From the NCBI GenBank assembly GCA_032718565.1, contig JAVGVS010000404.1, positions 264,135-328,134 on the forward strand: a stretch of DNA of 64,000 nt. Direction: 5' to 3'. The translations under genes were made by a program, and so were the position numbers. Of the stretch, positions 10,501-23,700 are shown in pieces (positions within the stretch are counted from its first letter, which is position 1; each line of letters opens with the position of its first letter). The notes beneath the pieces were generated by a model. The model had not been told where the DNA came from. It searched no databases and worked only from the letters and a program-made list of their open reading frames with translations. The stretch comes from Distichodus sexfasciatus (taxonomy: Eukaryota; Chordata; Actinopteri; Characiformes; Distichodontidae).

Positions 10501-12796
10501 CGTTATCAGACTCTACACACACACTGCGCTCGTGACCTGGAGGCCTTCCACATAAACAATCACACCTTCCTTGCGGTCGCCAACCACAGGACAGGTACAC
10601 ACTCACCCCACACCTAAAGCCATGTCTCTATGTTTGATCTGTCACCAGGTGCTGGTGGTCTAGTGGTAGTATACTTGCCTAGGAACCAAGAAGTTGTAGG
10701 TTCAAATCCAGCTCATTCCTAATGCCAATGCTACCTCTAGTTGCTCCAGGGAAGCTGTTCCTGTAATGGAAGCCACTCTGTTAAATGTTGTAAGTGTAAA
10801 TTGGACCTCTGGACCAAGATGTCATGAGTTCAAATCCTACCTCAGAGGCATGTGTTACCACTAGACCATCACCAGCATCACAGATAGCTCAGTCGTTTTG
10901 TCTTTGAGAGTGTCATTTGCAAGTACAAAGATAGGTTTCAACGTCCTTGAGATGGGAACACTGAAACTGTGACTGACCACATCCTGCTAACATCATATCT
11001 TTTGTCATCAAAATTTAACACAATGTAAAGTTAAATGTGATTAGCTGATGAATGTAGTAGTTAGGTGTGATCGCAGGTAGGAGGAGGAGGTTAAATGTGT
11101 GCCATTGTATCACCCAGCGGATGGGAACCACAATGTGGAGAGTGTGATCTACAAGTGGAACCCGAGCTCTGGCAGCTTTGAGGTGTTCCAGACCATATCC
11201 ACCTGGGGAGCCTACGACTGGGAGTCCTTCAGCGTGGGGCAGCACCACCTACTGGCCGTGGCCAATGCCTTTGATGGCTCCTCCACCCACATCCATTCCT
11301 CCATCTACGTGTGGAGCCGAGGAACCTTCCGGCTCATGCAGAACATCAAAGTAGGTGGATCTCGTTCACCAACTATTCTTAAGAAGAAATTTATGTCTGT
11401 GTAGGTTGTAAGTGATCCAGGACAGAACCCAAAAGCTTGAATTGAAGGCTACTGTACTTCTTTTAACCCTCCGGTCATGAAGGCCCTTTACATTTTACAC
11501 TTCTAAATGCAAATAGATGTTAAATCGTATAAATGAATTCATGTTATTTCTGCTTCTCCAGACATTCGGTGCAACAGACTGGGAAATGTTTCAGATCGGT
11601 AGCAGAGTGTTTTTGGCCGTGGCAAACAGTCACATGATGCAGGGTTATGGCCAGAGTGTCTATGCCATAAACTCCACCATATACGAGCTCAACACCAGCA
11701 CCAAGAGCTTCCTCAAGTTCCAGGACATCGTCACATACAGGTGAGAGAGCAACATCAAGTCGGTCCGCTGTGCTGAAGAGGTGTTCATTCTGAATTGTGT
11801 GTGTATGTGTATGTGTGTGCGTGTGCAGTGCAGTGGACTGGGAGTTCTTCAGCCTTGGTGAAGAGCACTTTCTGGTGGTGGCAAACTCTTATGACGGCTC
11901 ATCCTATGCCTTGAACAGTGTTATATACAGGTACAGACATCAAAATCTTCTTCTGCTCAGTTAGGAAATAGCCTATTTTTGAAGTCAAACTTCAACAGGC
12001 CTCATTCACCAAATCTTCTTATGGTACCTTTGGGGGCAGTTGGTAGTGCAACGGTTACAGAGTTGGACTTGTGATCGGAGGGTCACCGGTTCAAGTCCTG
12101 GACTGGTAAAGCTACCACTGAGGTAATCATAAGCAAGGTACCGTCCCCAAACTCTGCTCCCTGGGCACTGCACATCAACTCTAGATTTGAAGAAAGTTCA
12201 AGGTACTTTTCAAGGTTCAAGGTATTGTCATCAGTCGCTTTATACATGTACAAAGTGTGATGAGACAGCGTTTCCCCATGGCCCCGGTGCAACATATAGT
12301 AACCCTGAACATTACATTCAACAGGACAAAAGGTGCAACAAGCAACACAATAAATACCGAACGAACGCAATAAATACAGCAAGAAAGTGACGTTTAGTGA
12401 AGAGACGAAATGTAAACAAGTATTGCTTAGTGTATGTTTTTAAGAAAACGGTGCAAATGGGTTTTAAGAACACATTTCTTCATAAGAACGGTTGGTGAAT
12501 GGTGCCCAATGCTGTTGGTTCTCAGCCATCCAGGACATGGTAATCTTTAGAGCTCCTAAGACCACAAATACACACAATACTGCAGGAATTTCCGTGACAA
12601 GCATTGAGTCACTGTTGACTGGAAAGTGTTGTTCTACTTCAGGTGGCAGGGATATGAAGGCTTCGTGCCCATCCACCGTTTGCCCACCATCGGCTGTAGT
12701 GACTGGGAGTTTTTCAGCAGCTCTGAAGGTTCCTACTTGATGTACTCCAGTGCCACAACTCCTCTCACTAAAGTCTTCAAGTTGAGAACTCGCTGA
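7509..12796 (+). CDS. tspear: TSPEAR: laminin-G/TSP-N and EAR-repeat protein
   Basis: Secreted protein linked in human to hearing, tooth and hair-follicle development; its molecular role is unsettled. Twelve coding exons: 7509-7575, 8016-8233, 8341-8564, 8890-8980, 9063-9180, 9820-9951, 10083-10315, 10405-10594, 11118-11350, 11562-11740, 11829-11930, 12643-12796. All have GT-AG borders and phases sum to 1941 bases (646 aa; human about 669). The start was chosen because it gives a hydrophobic signal peptide (WLILLLLM) followed by PWRPCT, matching the family. Exons 2-5 encode the laminin-G/TSP-N-like domain (RWHRLVLAVSG, LVLYPGSD). Exons 7-12 encode EAR repeats, recognisable as VIYKW...F..YQ...DWE.F..G...FLAVAN. 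The gene looks intact. Introns carry SINE fragments. Confidence 0.95.
7725..7975 (+). mobile_element. tRNA-derived SINE in TSPEAR intron 1
   Basis: Contains GGTTCAAATCCCAGACC (B-box) with a body that includes CTTGGGGACAGTACCTTGCTC, followed by an inverted head fragment. Likely two fused or rearranged SINE copies. Confidence 0.5.
8635..8765 (-). repeat. tRNA-derived SINE in TSPEAR intron 3
   Basis: Reverse-strand B-box (GGGATTTGAACCC) and a body with GGAGCAACTTGGGGTTA. It differs from the commonest SINE here, so it is a second SINE family, also seen at 53036-53140. Confidence 0.5.
10645..10890 (+). repeat. Two adjacent SINE relics in TSPEAR intron 8
   Basis: The first has a tRNA-like head (GGTGGTCTAGTGGTAGTATA...GGTTCAAATCC, 10650-10712). 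The second (10795-10880) has GAGTTCAAATCCTACCTC followed by an inverted tail. Both are non-coding. Confidence 0.5.
12034..12180 (+). mobile_element. tRNA-derived SINE in TSPEAR intron 11
   Basis: Head GGGGGCAGTTGGTAGTGCAA, B-box CCGGTTCAAGTCC, then GGTAAAGCTACCACTGAGG and GGTACCGTCCCC, matching the dominant SINE family in the window. Confidence 0.65.
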
Positions 12797-12928
12797 AGGA
12801 GCTCAAAGACATGCCAGATCCAGGGGAAAGAGAGAGACGTGCGTCATTTTGATAATGTTTGATGTAGAGGAGTCACAATATTAATGCTAAATGGTATTGT
12901 GTTCAAAAATGTAAAAAAACAATAATTT

Positions 12929-12934
12929 AATAAA
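12929..12934 (+). terminator. Polyadenylation signal of TSPEAR
   Basis: AATAAA about 133 bases after the stop codon, in AT-rich sequence. It is the only canonical hexamer before the CT tract. Confidence 0.65.
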
Positions 12935-13017
12935 CACATGCATTATCGTAAAGTGACTGGAGCTCTGCGTTGATCACAGAGGTAGGTGTGGTGGTGGTCT
13001 AGTTGTGGTGGTCTTCC

Positions 13018-13656
13018 CGTCTTTATTCTCTTGGCCTCTCTCTTCTCACACTCTTTCCCTCCCTCCCTCTTCTCTCTTTGTTTCTCTCTCTTTCTTCTCA
13101 CACTCACCCTTTCTTCTTTTTCTCTCTCTCTCTCACTTTCTACCTCTCTTTCTTCTATCTCTCTCTTCCTCTCTCTATGTCGTTGTCTCTTTCCCTCCAT
13201 CTTTCTTCTCCCACTCTTTCCACTCTTGTCTCTCTCTTACTCTCTATAATCTCCTTTTTTTACTCTCTCCCACTTTCTAGCTCTTTCCCCTCCGTCTTTC
13301 TCTTTCACATGGGCACACACACACACACACGTTTTCTAGCTCTCTCCTTCTCTCTCCCCACCTTTCTGTCCTCTGTCTCACTTTCTGAATCTCTTTCCTC
13401 CCTCTTCTCACACTCCCCCTTTCTCTTTTTCTCTCTCTCTCTTACTTTTTAATCTCTTTCCTTCCTTCTTTTTTCTTCTCTCTCTCTCTGCCTCCCTTTT
13501 CTTCTCCCTGTCCCCCTTTCTTCTCTCTCTCTCCCTCCCCTCCTTTCATCCTCTCTCTCATTTTACATCCCTCTTTCTTCTCCCTGTCCCCCTTAATTTC
13601 CGCTCTATCACTTTTCTTCTCTCTCTTTCTTCTATCCCTGTTTCTCTTCCTCTCTA
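13018..13656. repeat. Polypyrimidine tract between TSPEAR and USP40
   Basis: About 640 bases of C/T-rich sequence broken by a short (CA)n run near 13313-13330. It produces long Ser/Leu/Phe-rich frames on the plus strand and Arg/Glu/Lys-rich frames on the minus strand, which I treat as artefacts. Confidence 0.85.
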
Positions 13657-13657
13657 T

Positions 13658-14360
13658 AGCCAAGTTTCCATCCAGTTTCTTGCGACGTTTTATTATCGAC
13701 AAACAGAATATGCGTAAAAAAAATGTGCGAAATTTGCTGTCTCCAGCCTGTTTCCATCCAACTGGCTTTTTATCGATAAAATGGTGTGCGTGATGACGTC
13801 ATCCCCCAAAACGAACTGTCGCATAGGTTTTGGTGTATCGCAAAAAAAATCCCCCCTTGAGCCGTTTCCATACATCATTTTGTGTATGTCGCAAATTATC
13901 TACCTTTTGTTTTCCACGTGACACCCCGCTCCGCTAAACAAAGAAACAAAGTGATGGAGAGATTATTCAGACAGTTTTTTTTAATTTGCCAGCTTACTGT
14001 TATTTCAGTTTCACAAATAATTGGAATTGTAGAAAATATCCGAAGACGACAGCAGAATGAAGCAGCTGCTTGTCTGATAGCCCTAGAGCTCGAAGAAAGT
14101 GCCCCAGTGCGACGAAACCCACGTGATGAAAATGGTATCATGTGACACATTGTTGCGTTAAAGCCCTTTCCGACAAAAGTGTTTCCAAGTAGTTTTGCGA
14201 CATCTGGTATCGATATGGGGTTATGCACTAAGTTAAACGGAAAATATTATGTCGACATTTACAAAAATTTTATCGATAATTAGCATTTTTCATCAGCTAT
14301 ATCGGTAAGAATTTGAAGCGCTAAATATTTTCATAAAACTCCTTGGATGGAAACCTGGCT
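13658..14360. mobile_element. DNA transposon with AGCCAGGTTTCCATCC ends
   Basis: The left end AGCCAAGTTTCCATCCA and the right end (reverse complement AGCCAGGTTTCCATCCAAG) are inverted repeats of about 19 bases. Repeated internal TTATCGATAA-like words appear. A central open frame (13882-14145) could be a transposase relic but I cannot assign it. No clear target duplication. Confidence 0.6.
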
Positions 14361-14414
14361 TGTGTGAGGAGAGAGAGAGAAGAAAAAAGAAGGAAGGAAA
14401 GAGATTAAACAGTA

Positions 14415-14439
<25 letters not shown>

Positions 14440-14454
<15 letters not shown>

Positions 14455-14948
14455 CAGTGGGCGTGGCTCAGACGCGGAACTGCGCGAGTGACGTCGACAG
14501 CACTTCCGTGTAAAAAACGAGAGGAAAAAGACTACAAGTCCCGTGATGCAGCGCGCCGTTGTTTCTCTCGGTAAGAACATGGCCCCGCGCTGAGGCGCCG
14601 TGATTACTACTGTCCGTTCGTTCCGTTTATAACAATTCTCTCGTGACAGCTCGCGCGCCTTAATGACGTCATCACCGGACATGGAGCCCAACAACACCGC
14701 ATCTCCTCACGTGCAGCGCAGCGCGGCGTGGACCCGGTGAGGACGAGGCTAAACACATTAACCGGACCGGAGCGGAGGAAGAAGAAGAAGAAGAGGAGGA
14801 GGAGTCAGGGCTCCCGGTCCCGGTCCGGTTTGGGTCGGGTCCGGTTAGTTAGTTAGTTGGGTCATGTTGTTGTTGCTGCTGCTGACGGCGGCGGCGGTTC
14901 GGTGGCTCGGAGAGACGCGGGTGAGATAGCGCGAGTGGAACCGACGCC
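14440..14948 (+). promoter_or_regulatory. CpG-rich USP40 promoter and 5' UTR
   Basis: CpG density rises sharply after the GA-rich tract at 14378-14453. At 14531-14555 the sequence ACTACAAGTCCCGTGATGCA closely fits the ZNF143/THAP11 (SBS) consensus typical of housekeeping promoters. The following GC-rich leader with GAAGAAG repeats reaches the USP40 start codon. Transcription start unknown. Confidence 0.6.
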
Positions 14949-16864
14949 ATGTTCGGGGATCTGTTCGACGAGGACGCGGCTGGGGGAGAAGCAGGAGAGA
15001 GAGGAGGAGGAGGAGGAGGAAGAAGAAAAGGCACCAAAACACTGGTACCACCGGAACCGCGGGGACGCGCCAGAATCAGCGGCATCCGGAACCAGGGAGC
15101 CACGTGTTACCTCAATGCGCTGCTGCAGACCCTCATACACACACCCGAGTTCAGGGGTCAGTCACACGCACACACATTATACACAAAATAAAAACACACC
15201 CGAGTTCAGGGGTCAGTCACACGCACACACATACACACAATATACACACACCCAAGTTCAAGAGTCAGTCTCTTACACGTTCAGGGGTCAGGCTCTCTCT
15301 CTCTTACACACACACACAATACACAAAACAAAAACACCCGAGTTCAGGGGTCAGTCACACACATACACACACTATACACAAAATAAAAACACACCCGAGT
15401 TCAGGGGTCAGTCACACACGTACACACACTATACACAAAATAAAAACACACCCGAGTTCAGGGGTCAGTCACACACATACACACACTATACACAAAATAA
15501 AAACACACCCGAGTTCAGGGGTCAGTCACACACATGCACACACAATACACAAAACAAAAACACCCGAGTTCAGGGGTCAGTCACACACAGACTACACACA
15601 ATAAAAACACACCCGAGTTCAGGGGTCAGACACACACACACACAGAGACTATACACAAAATAAAAACACACCCGAGTTCAGGGGTCAAGCACACACACAC
15701 ACACACAGACTATACACAAAATAAAAACACACCTGAGTTCAGGGGTCAGTCACACACACACCCGAGTTCAAGTCTCTTATACACGTTCAGGGGTCAGTCT
15801 CTCTCTCTCTCTCACGCACACACACACAATACACAAAACAAAACCACACCCGAGTTCAGGCGTCAGTCACATGCGCACACCCCACACACACACACACACA
15901 CACTATACACAATATACACACAACTGAGTTCAGATGTCAGTCACACACATACTATACACAGTATACACACACAAGTTCAGGGGTCAGTCACACACACACT
16001 GTACACAATATACACACATCCGAGTGCAGGGGTCAGTCTCACACACACACTATACACAATATACATACATACACGCACACACACCAGTTCAGGGGTCAGT
16101 CACACACACATGCTGAAGTTCATGGATCTGACACACTCACTCAGTAAATCACACACACACACTCTGAGCTCACCTTACCGTGATTGTAGTACTTGTCATA
16201 TTTAAACTCTACCTCTTGCACATTCAGTGTAAATGTCAATTTCAACCTGTAAGAATACTGCATCCTGACTTGTCTAAATTCTACCTCTATGTCTGTTTCT
16301 AGTTTCTAATTATAGTTAAAACTCCCTGTCTAGTTTAAAATGTATATTGTATATTGTCTAGTTTAAAGTGTATGTTGTTTAATGTATATTCTTGTATTTT
16401 TACTTATTTATTGTCTATTCCATGTGCCTAGTTGTGCCACTGCCTATTTGTTCTCTGTTCTATTGTTCTTTGTTTGCACTGAATATAACCTGGAGCCACG
16501 TTGTCTCGTCTCTCTATGTATCTGTACAGAATATAGCAGAGATGACAAAGTTTACTTTGACTTTTACTTTTGTGATTGTTGTTCTGTCCACAGAGCAGCT
16601 TTTCAGTTTGGGACCGGAGGAACTGGGCTGCCTCACTGACAAGGACAAACCCGATGCCAAGGTGTGTGTATGTAAATACGTAGGTGTGTGTCTATGCATA
16701 TGTGTGTATTGACGCGTGTGAGACTTGTGTAAATGTGTGTATGCAGGTGCGTGTAATCCCACTGGAACTGCAGAAGCTGTTTGTTCGTCTCTTACTGGCT
16801 GATGAACAGGCGGCTTCTACAACCGAGCTGACTGACAGTTTTGGCTGGACCAATCGCGAGGTGA

Positions 16865-16899
<35 letters not shown>

Positions 16900-19332
16900 C
16901 GATGCACAATGTGGGAATTATCAGTCGATGTAGATATCAGATGTGTTTCATGCTTATATATGCCGATAAATTAGGAAGGCAGAGTCGTGCGTGTAAAGAC
17001 AAGATATTTTGCTCCCTAAAGTTCCGCTGCATGCTTAGAATTTTGGCACAGAAATAACGCCATAACTGTGACATTGCTACCACGGCGCCAAGTCAAGCGT
17101 GTGTGAAAGCAGAGTGGAGCAAGGGCGGAGCATTTCCAGCGTAGTGCACAACATTTTAAGAAAAAGTCACTTCCTGCCCTATGTAGTGTACCAAGTCAAA
17201 TAGGGTGCATATATGACTCTCCATGTGCACTACCTAGTCTGTAGAGAGCCGTTAAGCTACAACCTCGGCTATTTCCTGAGATGCATACTGCGAGGCAAAC
17301 ACACAGTTTGGTTAGTTAGAAATGTTTCGCGTGTAAAGACAATATTTTGCTGGTGAACGTTCCTCTTTGTGTGTGTGTGTGTGTGTGTGCAGGAGCTTGG
17401 TCAGCAAGATGTGCAGGAGTTGAACAGGATCTTGTTTAGCGCCCTGGAGACCTCTCTGGTTGGCACGTCGGGCAGCGGTCTGATCCAGCAGCTCTACCAC
17501 GGCACCACCGTCAACCACGTTACCTGCAGCCAGTGTGGATACATCAGCGAGAGGCAGGTTGGTACGGCTGACCCGTCTGTTTGTATGTGTGTGTGTGTGT
17601 GTGTTTCTGTGTGCTGGGTCTGATGAGTGTGTTTGTGACTCTCAGGAGGACTTCCTGGACCTGACGGTGTGTGTGCGCGGTGTGTGTGGCCTGGAGGAGG
17701 CGCTGTGGAGCATGTTTGTAGAGGAGGAGGTGTTTGAGGGCAGCAACCTGTACCACTGTGCTCGCTGTGACAGACTGGTGCACGCCACCAAGGTGAACAC
17801 ATACTAACGGTGTAACGATACATTGCTTCAGTGAATAGCGAACCTATGGCAATCCATAATGAAAACATTGATCAGACGTCATACATATTGTAACCTCAAT
17901 TAGTTTGATTTTGTTTAGTCGATATCGTACCGTGATGGCTCATGATACTGGTGTATTTGTGCGCACAGTCGGCTAAGCTGAGGAAGTTGCCTCCTTTCCT
18001 GACTGTTTCTCTGCTGAGGTTCAGCTTTGACTTTGGCAAATGTGAGCGCTTCAAAGAGACGAGCAGCTACAGCTTCCCCCTCTCCATCAACCTGCGGTCC
18101 TTCTGTGAGCAGGTAACCCCACCACCCATCGCTCCTCACACACCCAGGCATTAATCCTGGTCCTTAAACCTGCATTGGAGTAGAATTTAAAGTGAGTGAT
18201 TAATTGTCGTTGTGAGCGCAGCGCACAATTGACCACAATCAAATGTCACCCATCTGTGGAGGAGCAGTGGGCAACTTTTGATACCGGTCTGGGACCATCT
18301 GCCTAACCGTTACACTAACAGCTTAAGTGCATCTTCTAACCCTAACCCAAGTGTGAATATCGGTTATCGGCCCCGTTAACTAGCAATAATCGGTATCGAC
18401 ATCACTGAAAAACCAATATCGGTCAACCTCCATTAAGTGGCTGTTACTTTGGTACAAGAAATCAACTGTAAAGCAACTTGAGTTTGGGACAGTACATAGT
18501 TTAAGGCTTTAAGAGTTGACCCCGTGATCAAACGGTCACCAGTTGGAATCCCGGACTGGTAAAGGTACCACTGAGGTACTCATGGTTAAGGTACCGTCCC
18601 GAAGCCCTGCTCCCTGGGCACTGCTAAAAAAAGCTGCCCACTGCTCCTTCACGGAGGTCACATGTGGTTGTGGTGCACTATGTGCTGTGCTGTGTTCACA
18701 ATGACAATCACTTGAATTCACCTTAATGCCGTGTGTGTGTGTGTGTGTTGCAGTCGGACCTGCCGGACTCAGAGTTCTGCTACGAGCTGTTTTCTGTGAT
18801 CATCCATAAAGGCGGATGTTATGGAGGACATTACCACGCCTACATCAAGGACATCGACCAGCTCGGCCACTGGGAGGCGCCGGTCAGTTTCCACATGCTG
18901 GAGTGTGTTGCTCAGGTTAACACCTGTGTGTGGGGGTGTGTGATGAAGGTTTACATTTATTTTGACTGGATACCATGTGAGAAATACAAGAATGTTGTTA
19001 GGAGTGTGTTTGTGTGAGGTTGATGATGGTTTAAATGCATTCTGACACTGATGCTGCTGATGAGTTTCTCATTAAGGGCTGTACGTGTGAAGAATGTAAG
19101 TTTTCATGAAACTGGTCCCCACAAAACGTGTGTGTGATGAAGGTTTAAATTAAGTTTGACTCTGATTTCCACATTAACGTGTGTCTGTGTGTGTGTGTTT
19201 GTGAGCAGGAGGAGGATGTGAAGACGAGTCCTCAGAAGAAAGCGCCTGCAGTGAGTGAAAGTGAGACCACTGTGGAGCAGGAGGACGACCCACTGTCTGT
19301 TCTGTCTGCCATTCTGGCTCAGGTGTCTATCT

Positions 19333-19365
<33 letters not shown>

Positions 19366-20680
19366 ACAGTCCACTGTGAGGCTTGGTGATACGTAAGACT
19401 TCGATGATATTAGTCAACGTATTCATAAATGTAAAATCTGTTGATGCATAATGTTGGGGTTGACTTTATATCGGGCTTTAATTTCAACCCTTAGTGCTGT
19501 GTAACCCCTCGATATGATGCGGTGTGTATGTGTGTGTGTCAGGAAGCAGCGGGCAGCGTTCTGGTGGACCAGCTCGGTCAGAAGGTGATGAACAGAGTCG
19601 GATCCCCGTGGAATAGGAAGTACAGGAAGCAGTTTGGACCAATCAGCAAGGTGGGAAATCCCTGGAGCTCTGCCTTACACCGTGGGGTGGAGTGTGTGTA
19701 TGTGTAGGGAGCAAGAGCTGGGCGTGTGAGTGTTAAGGTGTGTGTGTGTGTGTGTGTTCTCTGCAGTTTTTGAAGAGCCGTCCCGAGACGTTCCTGCTGC
19801 TGGCAAACGGCACCCGAGTGGCTCTCAAACCTGCCGATCCCAACTCTCCGGCCCAAAATGGCGTTCCTGCGCATGCTCTCCTGGCAAACGACGTTAGGGT
19901 TGTGGAGCGGGAGGCGGAGTCGGGGGTGGAGCCTGGAAACGGGGGTCACTGGTTTGACCTGAACGACTCGACGGTGACCGCCATCAGGGAGCGGGACATC
20001 AGCAAGCAGTTCGAGGGCAGAGAGAGCGCGTACATGCTATTCTACAGGAAAACCAGCATGCACAGACCGGATGAGGGTGTGTATGTGGATGTGTTGGTGT
20101 GACAGTTAATTTAATATTAATCGATTATTTAAATTATTAAAAAAATTCTGTTAATACTTAAAACACTCATGTACTGGTCACATGACTCTGTTTTCTACAA
20201 TAATTTTACAATGACAAAAATAATAATGACAAAGCTTTAATAGTTATGCATATTTTAATAGATGCAAAAAATGACCCCAAAATTTCGACTCATATCGCCC
20301 AGCCCTAGTATGAAGTGTAATGCAGCAAAACTGTCAAATTAGATGAATTATCAAATTTGATTAAGTTGGAATGACCATCAGACATCACCTCTTTTCCATG
20401 TGCCCTTTTTGTGATGCACAGTTTCATTACAAAGTAAATATTCCAGCTTTAATGCTTATACATTTTTGGATGGATAAAAGACCAAAAAAATTGTCTTTAC
20501 TTGTAATTGAGGTAAAATTTTAACTATGATAGCTCATATTGCCCAGCGCTAGTCTGAAGTATTACACTGCAAATATGGTCTAAATAGATGAGTTATCATG
20601 TGTATTACATTACAAAACTTTGTTTTTCATAGTTTTTCATGTGATGGTTGTCAGAACTGCCCTCTTTTTCATGTGCCTTG

Positions 20681-20711
<31 letters not shown>

Positions 20712-23700
20712 TATTTTTAATAATAATAACAATAATAATAATACATTTATGCACACTTATTAGAAAACAAATATTCCAGCTTTAATAGTTGAGCAAAAAA
20801 ACAAAAATAAAAAAAGTTGTTCATTAATTATAATCAAAGTAAAATGTTCAATTAATTGTGATATTGATTTGAGCTCATATTGCCCAGCCCTAGTCTGAAC
20901 TATAGCACTGCAAAATTGTCAAATTAGATCAAATATCTATAATCTCTATAAATTAATGTAAGAATAACTCATTTAAGAGCACTTTTCAAATCCCTCAAGA
21001 ACACCTTGCAACAACAATAAGATAATAATAGTCAAAAGTAGAGCGTAAATCAAAAAGGTGTGTCTTTAGACTGACTATGACTATGTTGGTGTGGAAGTTG
21101 GGTTTGTGGCGTTTTTGTACGTGGTGTTTAGCGTGAACGTTTTATCTTGTGTTGTGCAGCAAGAGGAAACCCGGCGTACGGAATTCCTGCTCACCTGCTG
21201 GAGATGGTCCAAGAGGAGAATGTGAAGCTGCAGCAGAGACGGTACATGCATAAACACACACACACACACTCTGCACTAGGGCTGGACGATACACTGATGC
21301 TGTAGTGTTACCGGTGTGCCTGTGCCTTTGTGTTGTTTTCCGCAGAGCCGAGTTTGATGCCAGCAGCAACAGCGTGGAGATCCGACTTCACCTGGCAGAA
21401 TGTTACTGCGTGCGACACGGCGCACTGCAGCCGCTCAGCTCCGACCCAAACACTGATCCCAACGCCGCCATCGCCTTCGACCGCAGGAGGACAGTAGGAG
21501 AGCTGCGCTTGGCCCTCTACCAGGTGTGACATCATCAGACCGCCTAGCCCGAGCGGCTTCTTATAGAGTGAGATCACCATCAAAAATATCAGAAAAATAT
21601 CAAAAATATCAGACACGTGGTAAAATCAAGCAAAACAGGCACTACGAGAACAAACAGAATAAACACTGTATACTGCACTATAAGAACGCTTGATTCACTA
21701 TAAGAGTCCTCGATTCACTACAGGAGCGCTCGATTCATCATAAGAACACTTGATTCACTATAAGAGTCCTCGATTCACTACAGGAGCGCTCGATTCATCA
21801 TAAGAGCCTTCAATCCTCTATAAGAGTCCTCGATTCACTATAGGAGCTCTTGATTCACTCTAAGCACTCTTGATTCGCTATAGGAGTCCACAATTCACTT
21901 CAGGAGAGCTTGTTTCATCATAAGAACACTCGATTCAATATAAGAGCCTTCAATTCACTATAAGAGTCCTCGATTCACTATAGGAGCTTTTGATTCACTC
22001 TAAGCACTCTTGATTCGCTATAGGAGTCCACAATTCACTTCAGGAGAGCTTGATTCATCATAAGAACACTCGATTCAATATAAGAGCCTTCAATTCACTA
22101 TAAGAGTCCTCGATTCACTATAGGAGCTCTTGATTCACTGTAAGCACTCTTGATTCACAATAGGAGCACTCGATTCACTATTGGAGCACTCGATTCACTC
22201 TGAGCACTCTTGATTCACTATAGGAGTCCACAATTCACTTCAGGAGAGCTTGATTCACTATGTGAGTGCACAATTCACTCCAAGAGCACTCGATTCAGTA
22301 TAAGAGCAGTTGATTCATGATTCATTATAAGAGCGCACAATTCACTTCAAGACCCCTTTATTCACTATAGGAGCACTTGATTCACTATAGGAGTATTTGA
22401 TTCACTATTGGACCATTTGATTCACTATTGAACCATTTGATTCACTATTGGACTATTTGACTCACTGTAAGAGCACTCGATTCACTATTGGAGCACTCGA
22501 TTCATGTGTGACTGCGTGTTCGTGTGTGTGCAGATGCAGGAGCTGTGGGAGGGGGATATGGCATTGACCACGGCCAAAAAAACCAAGGCAGGACTTCACC
22601 TGTACCACACACTCACAGGTACAAGTACTACCTTAATGTAATAATTATTATTAATCTTGATTTATATTGCACCTTTCATAAATAAAAATGCAGCTCATCA
22701 GACATACAATCAGGAAAAGATAAGCAACTAACAGGTAATTTTTGGTGTGCACATAATTCTAATTGTAATCTGTGTGTGTGTTTGCGTGTGCAGATGATCA
22801 GCTGTCTCTGTACAGCGCTGGGCTGTGTAACGGCTCGGAGCTGTTTGTTTGGAATGGGAAAGAGGTAAACACACACCACATGTCCTACACACACACAACC
22901 ATCAACACACAACCATCTGACTGTGTGTGTGTGTGTGTTAGCTAAATGGGGAGCAGGTGCAGGTGGGATCGGAGTGGGAGCCCGTCTTGTTGACCATCGT
23001 GCAGCCGTGTGGTTCGGAGCTGGACGCACAAGGCGTGGCCGATGACTACCCTGAGGGCGGAGCTGCAGAAGAAGACGGGGCGGGGCTGGTCCAGCGCACG
23101 CAGCGTTTTGGGGGCGGGGTCACGCTGGGGGCGGTGCGAGGTGCCCTGACCACTCCTGACGCTCTGGTATGCCAGGAGGCCCAGGGGGCGGGGCCGGATG
23201 GGGGCGGGGCCAGCAGGTGGAGGGTGTGTCCTGCTGAGCTGATGAGGAAGACCCTGAGGGAGCTGACGCTGCGCGATGAAGAGCCCCTGCTGCTGCTGAA
23301 TCCAGATCAGCTCCAACACAGGTGAGAAGCACACCTGCAGCACGGCTCAGGTTAAACCCCGCAACATGGAACTCACCTGTCCCCACCGCCACTACCGCAG
23401 CAGGTTCAGTCTGGACGGGGACATCGTTACTGTGATGACGCCCTCCGACTGCCGCTGGCTTCATGTGGAGCTCCACTTACCTGCAGCGGAGGAGGAGGAG
23501 CGGGAGGAGAGCAGGGGGAGGAAGATTCCAGCTTCAGGAGACACGGTGACACACACACACACACACACAATGTAATTGAAATGCATGCTGTAGTGTGTGT
23601 GTATGGCCTGACCGTGTGTGTGTGTGTGTAGTTGGTGGGGGAGGTGAAAGAGAGAGCACTGGAAGAGGTGAACCTGCAGGAGCACTTCAGAGGTGAGCAG

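Noticed and set aside
12986..13702. Ser/Leu-rich and Arg/Glu-rich frames on both strands
   Set aside because: Low-complexity readings of a polypyrimidine tract.
14857..15663. 268-codon frame with repeated THTHYTQNKNTPEFRGQS-like units
   Set aside because: Shifted-frame reading of USP40 exon 1 and the intron 1 minisatellite. Its apparent protein repeats mirror the DNA repeat.
21662..22505. CRISPR-like regular repeats
   Set aside because: Units are contiguous with no unique spacers, in a eukaryotic intron. It is a minisatellite.
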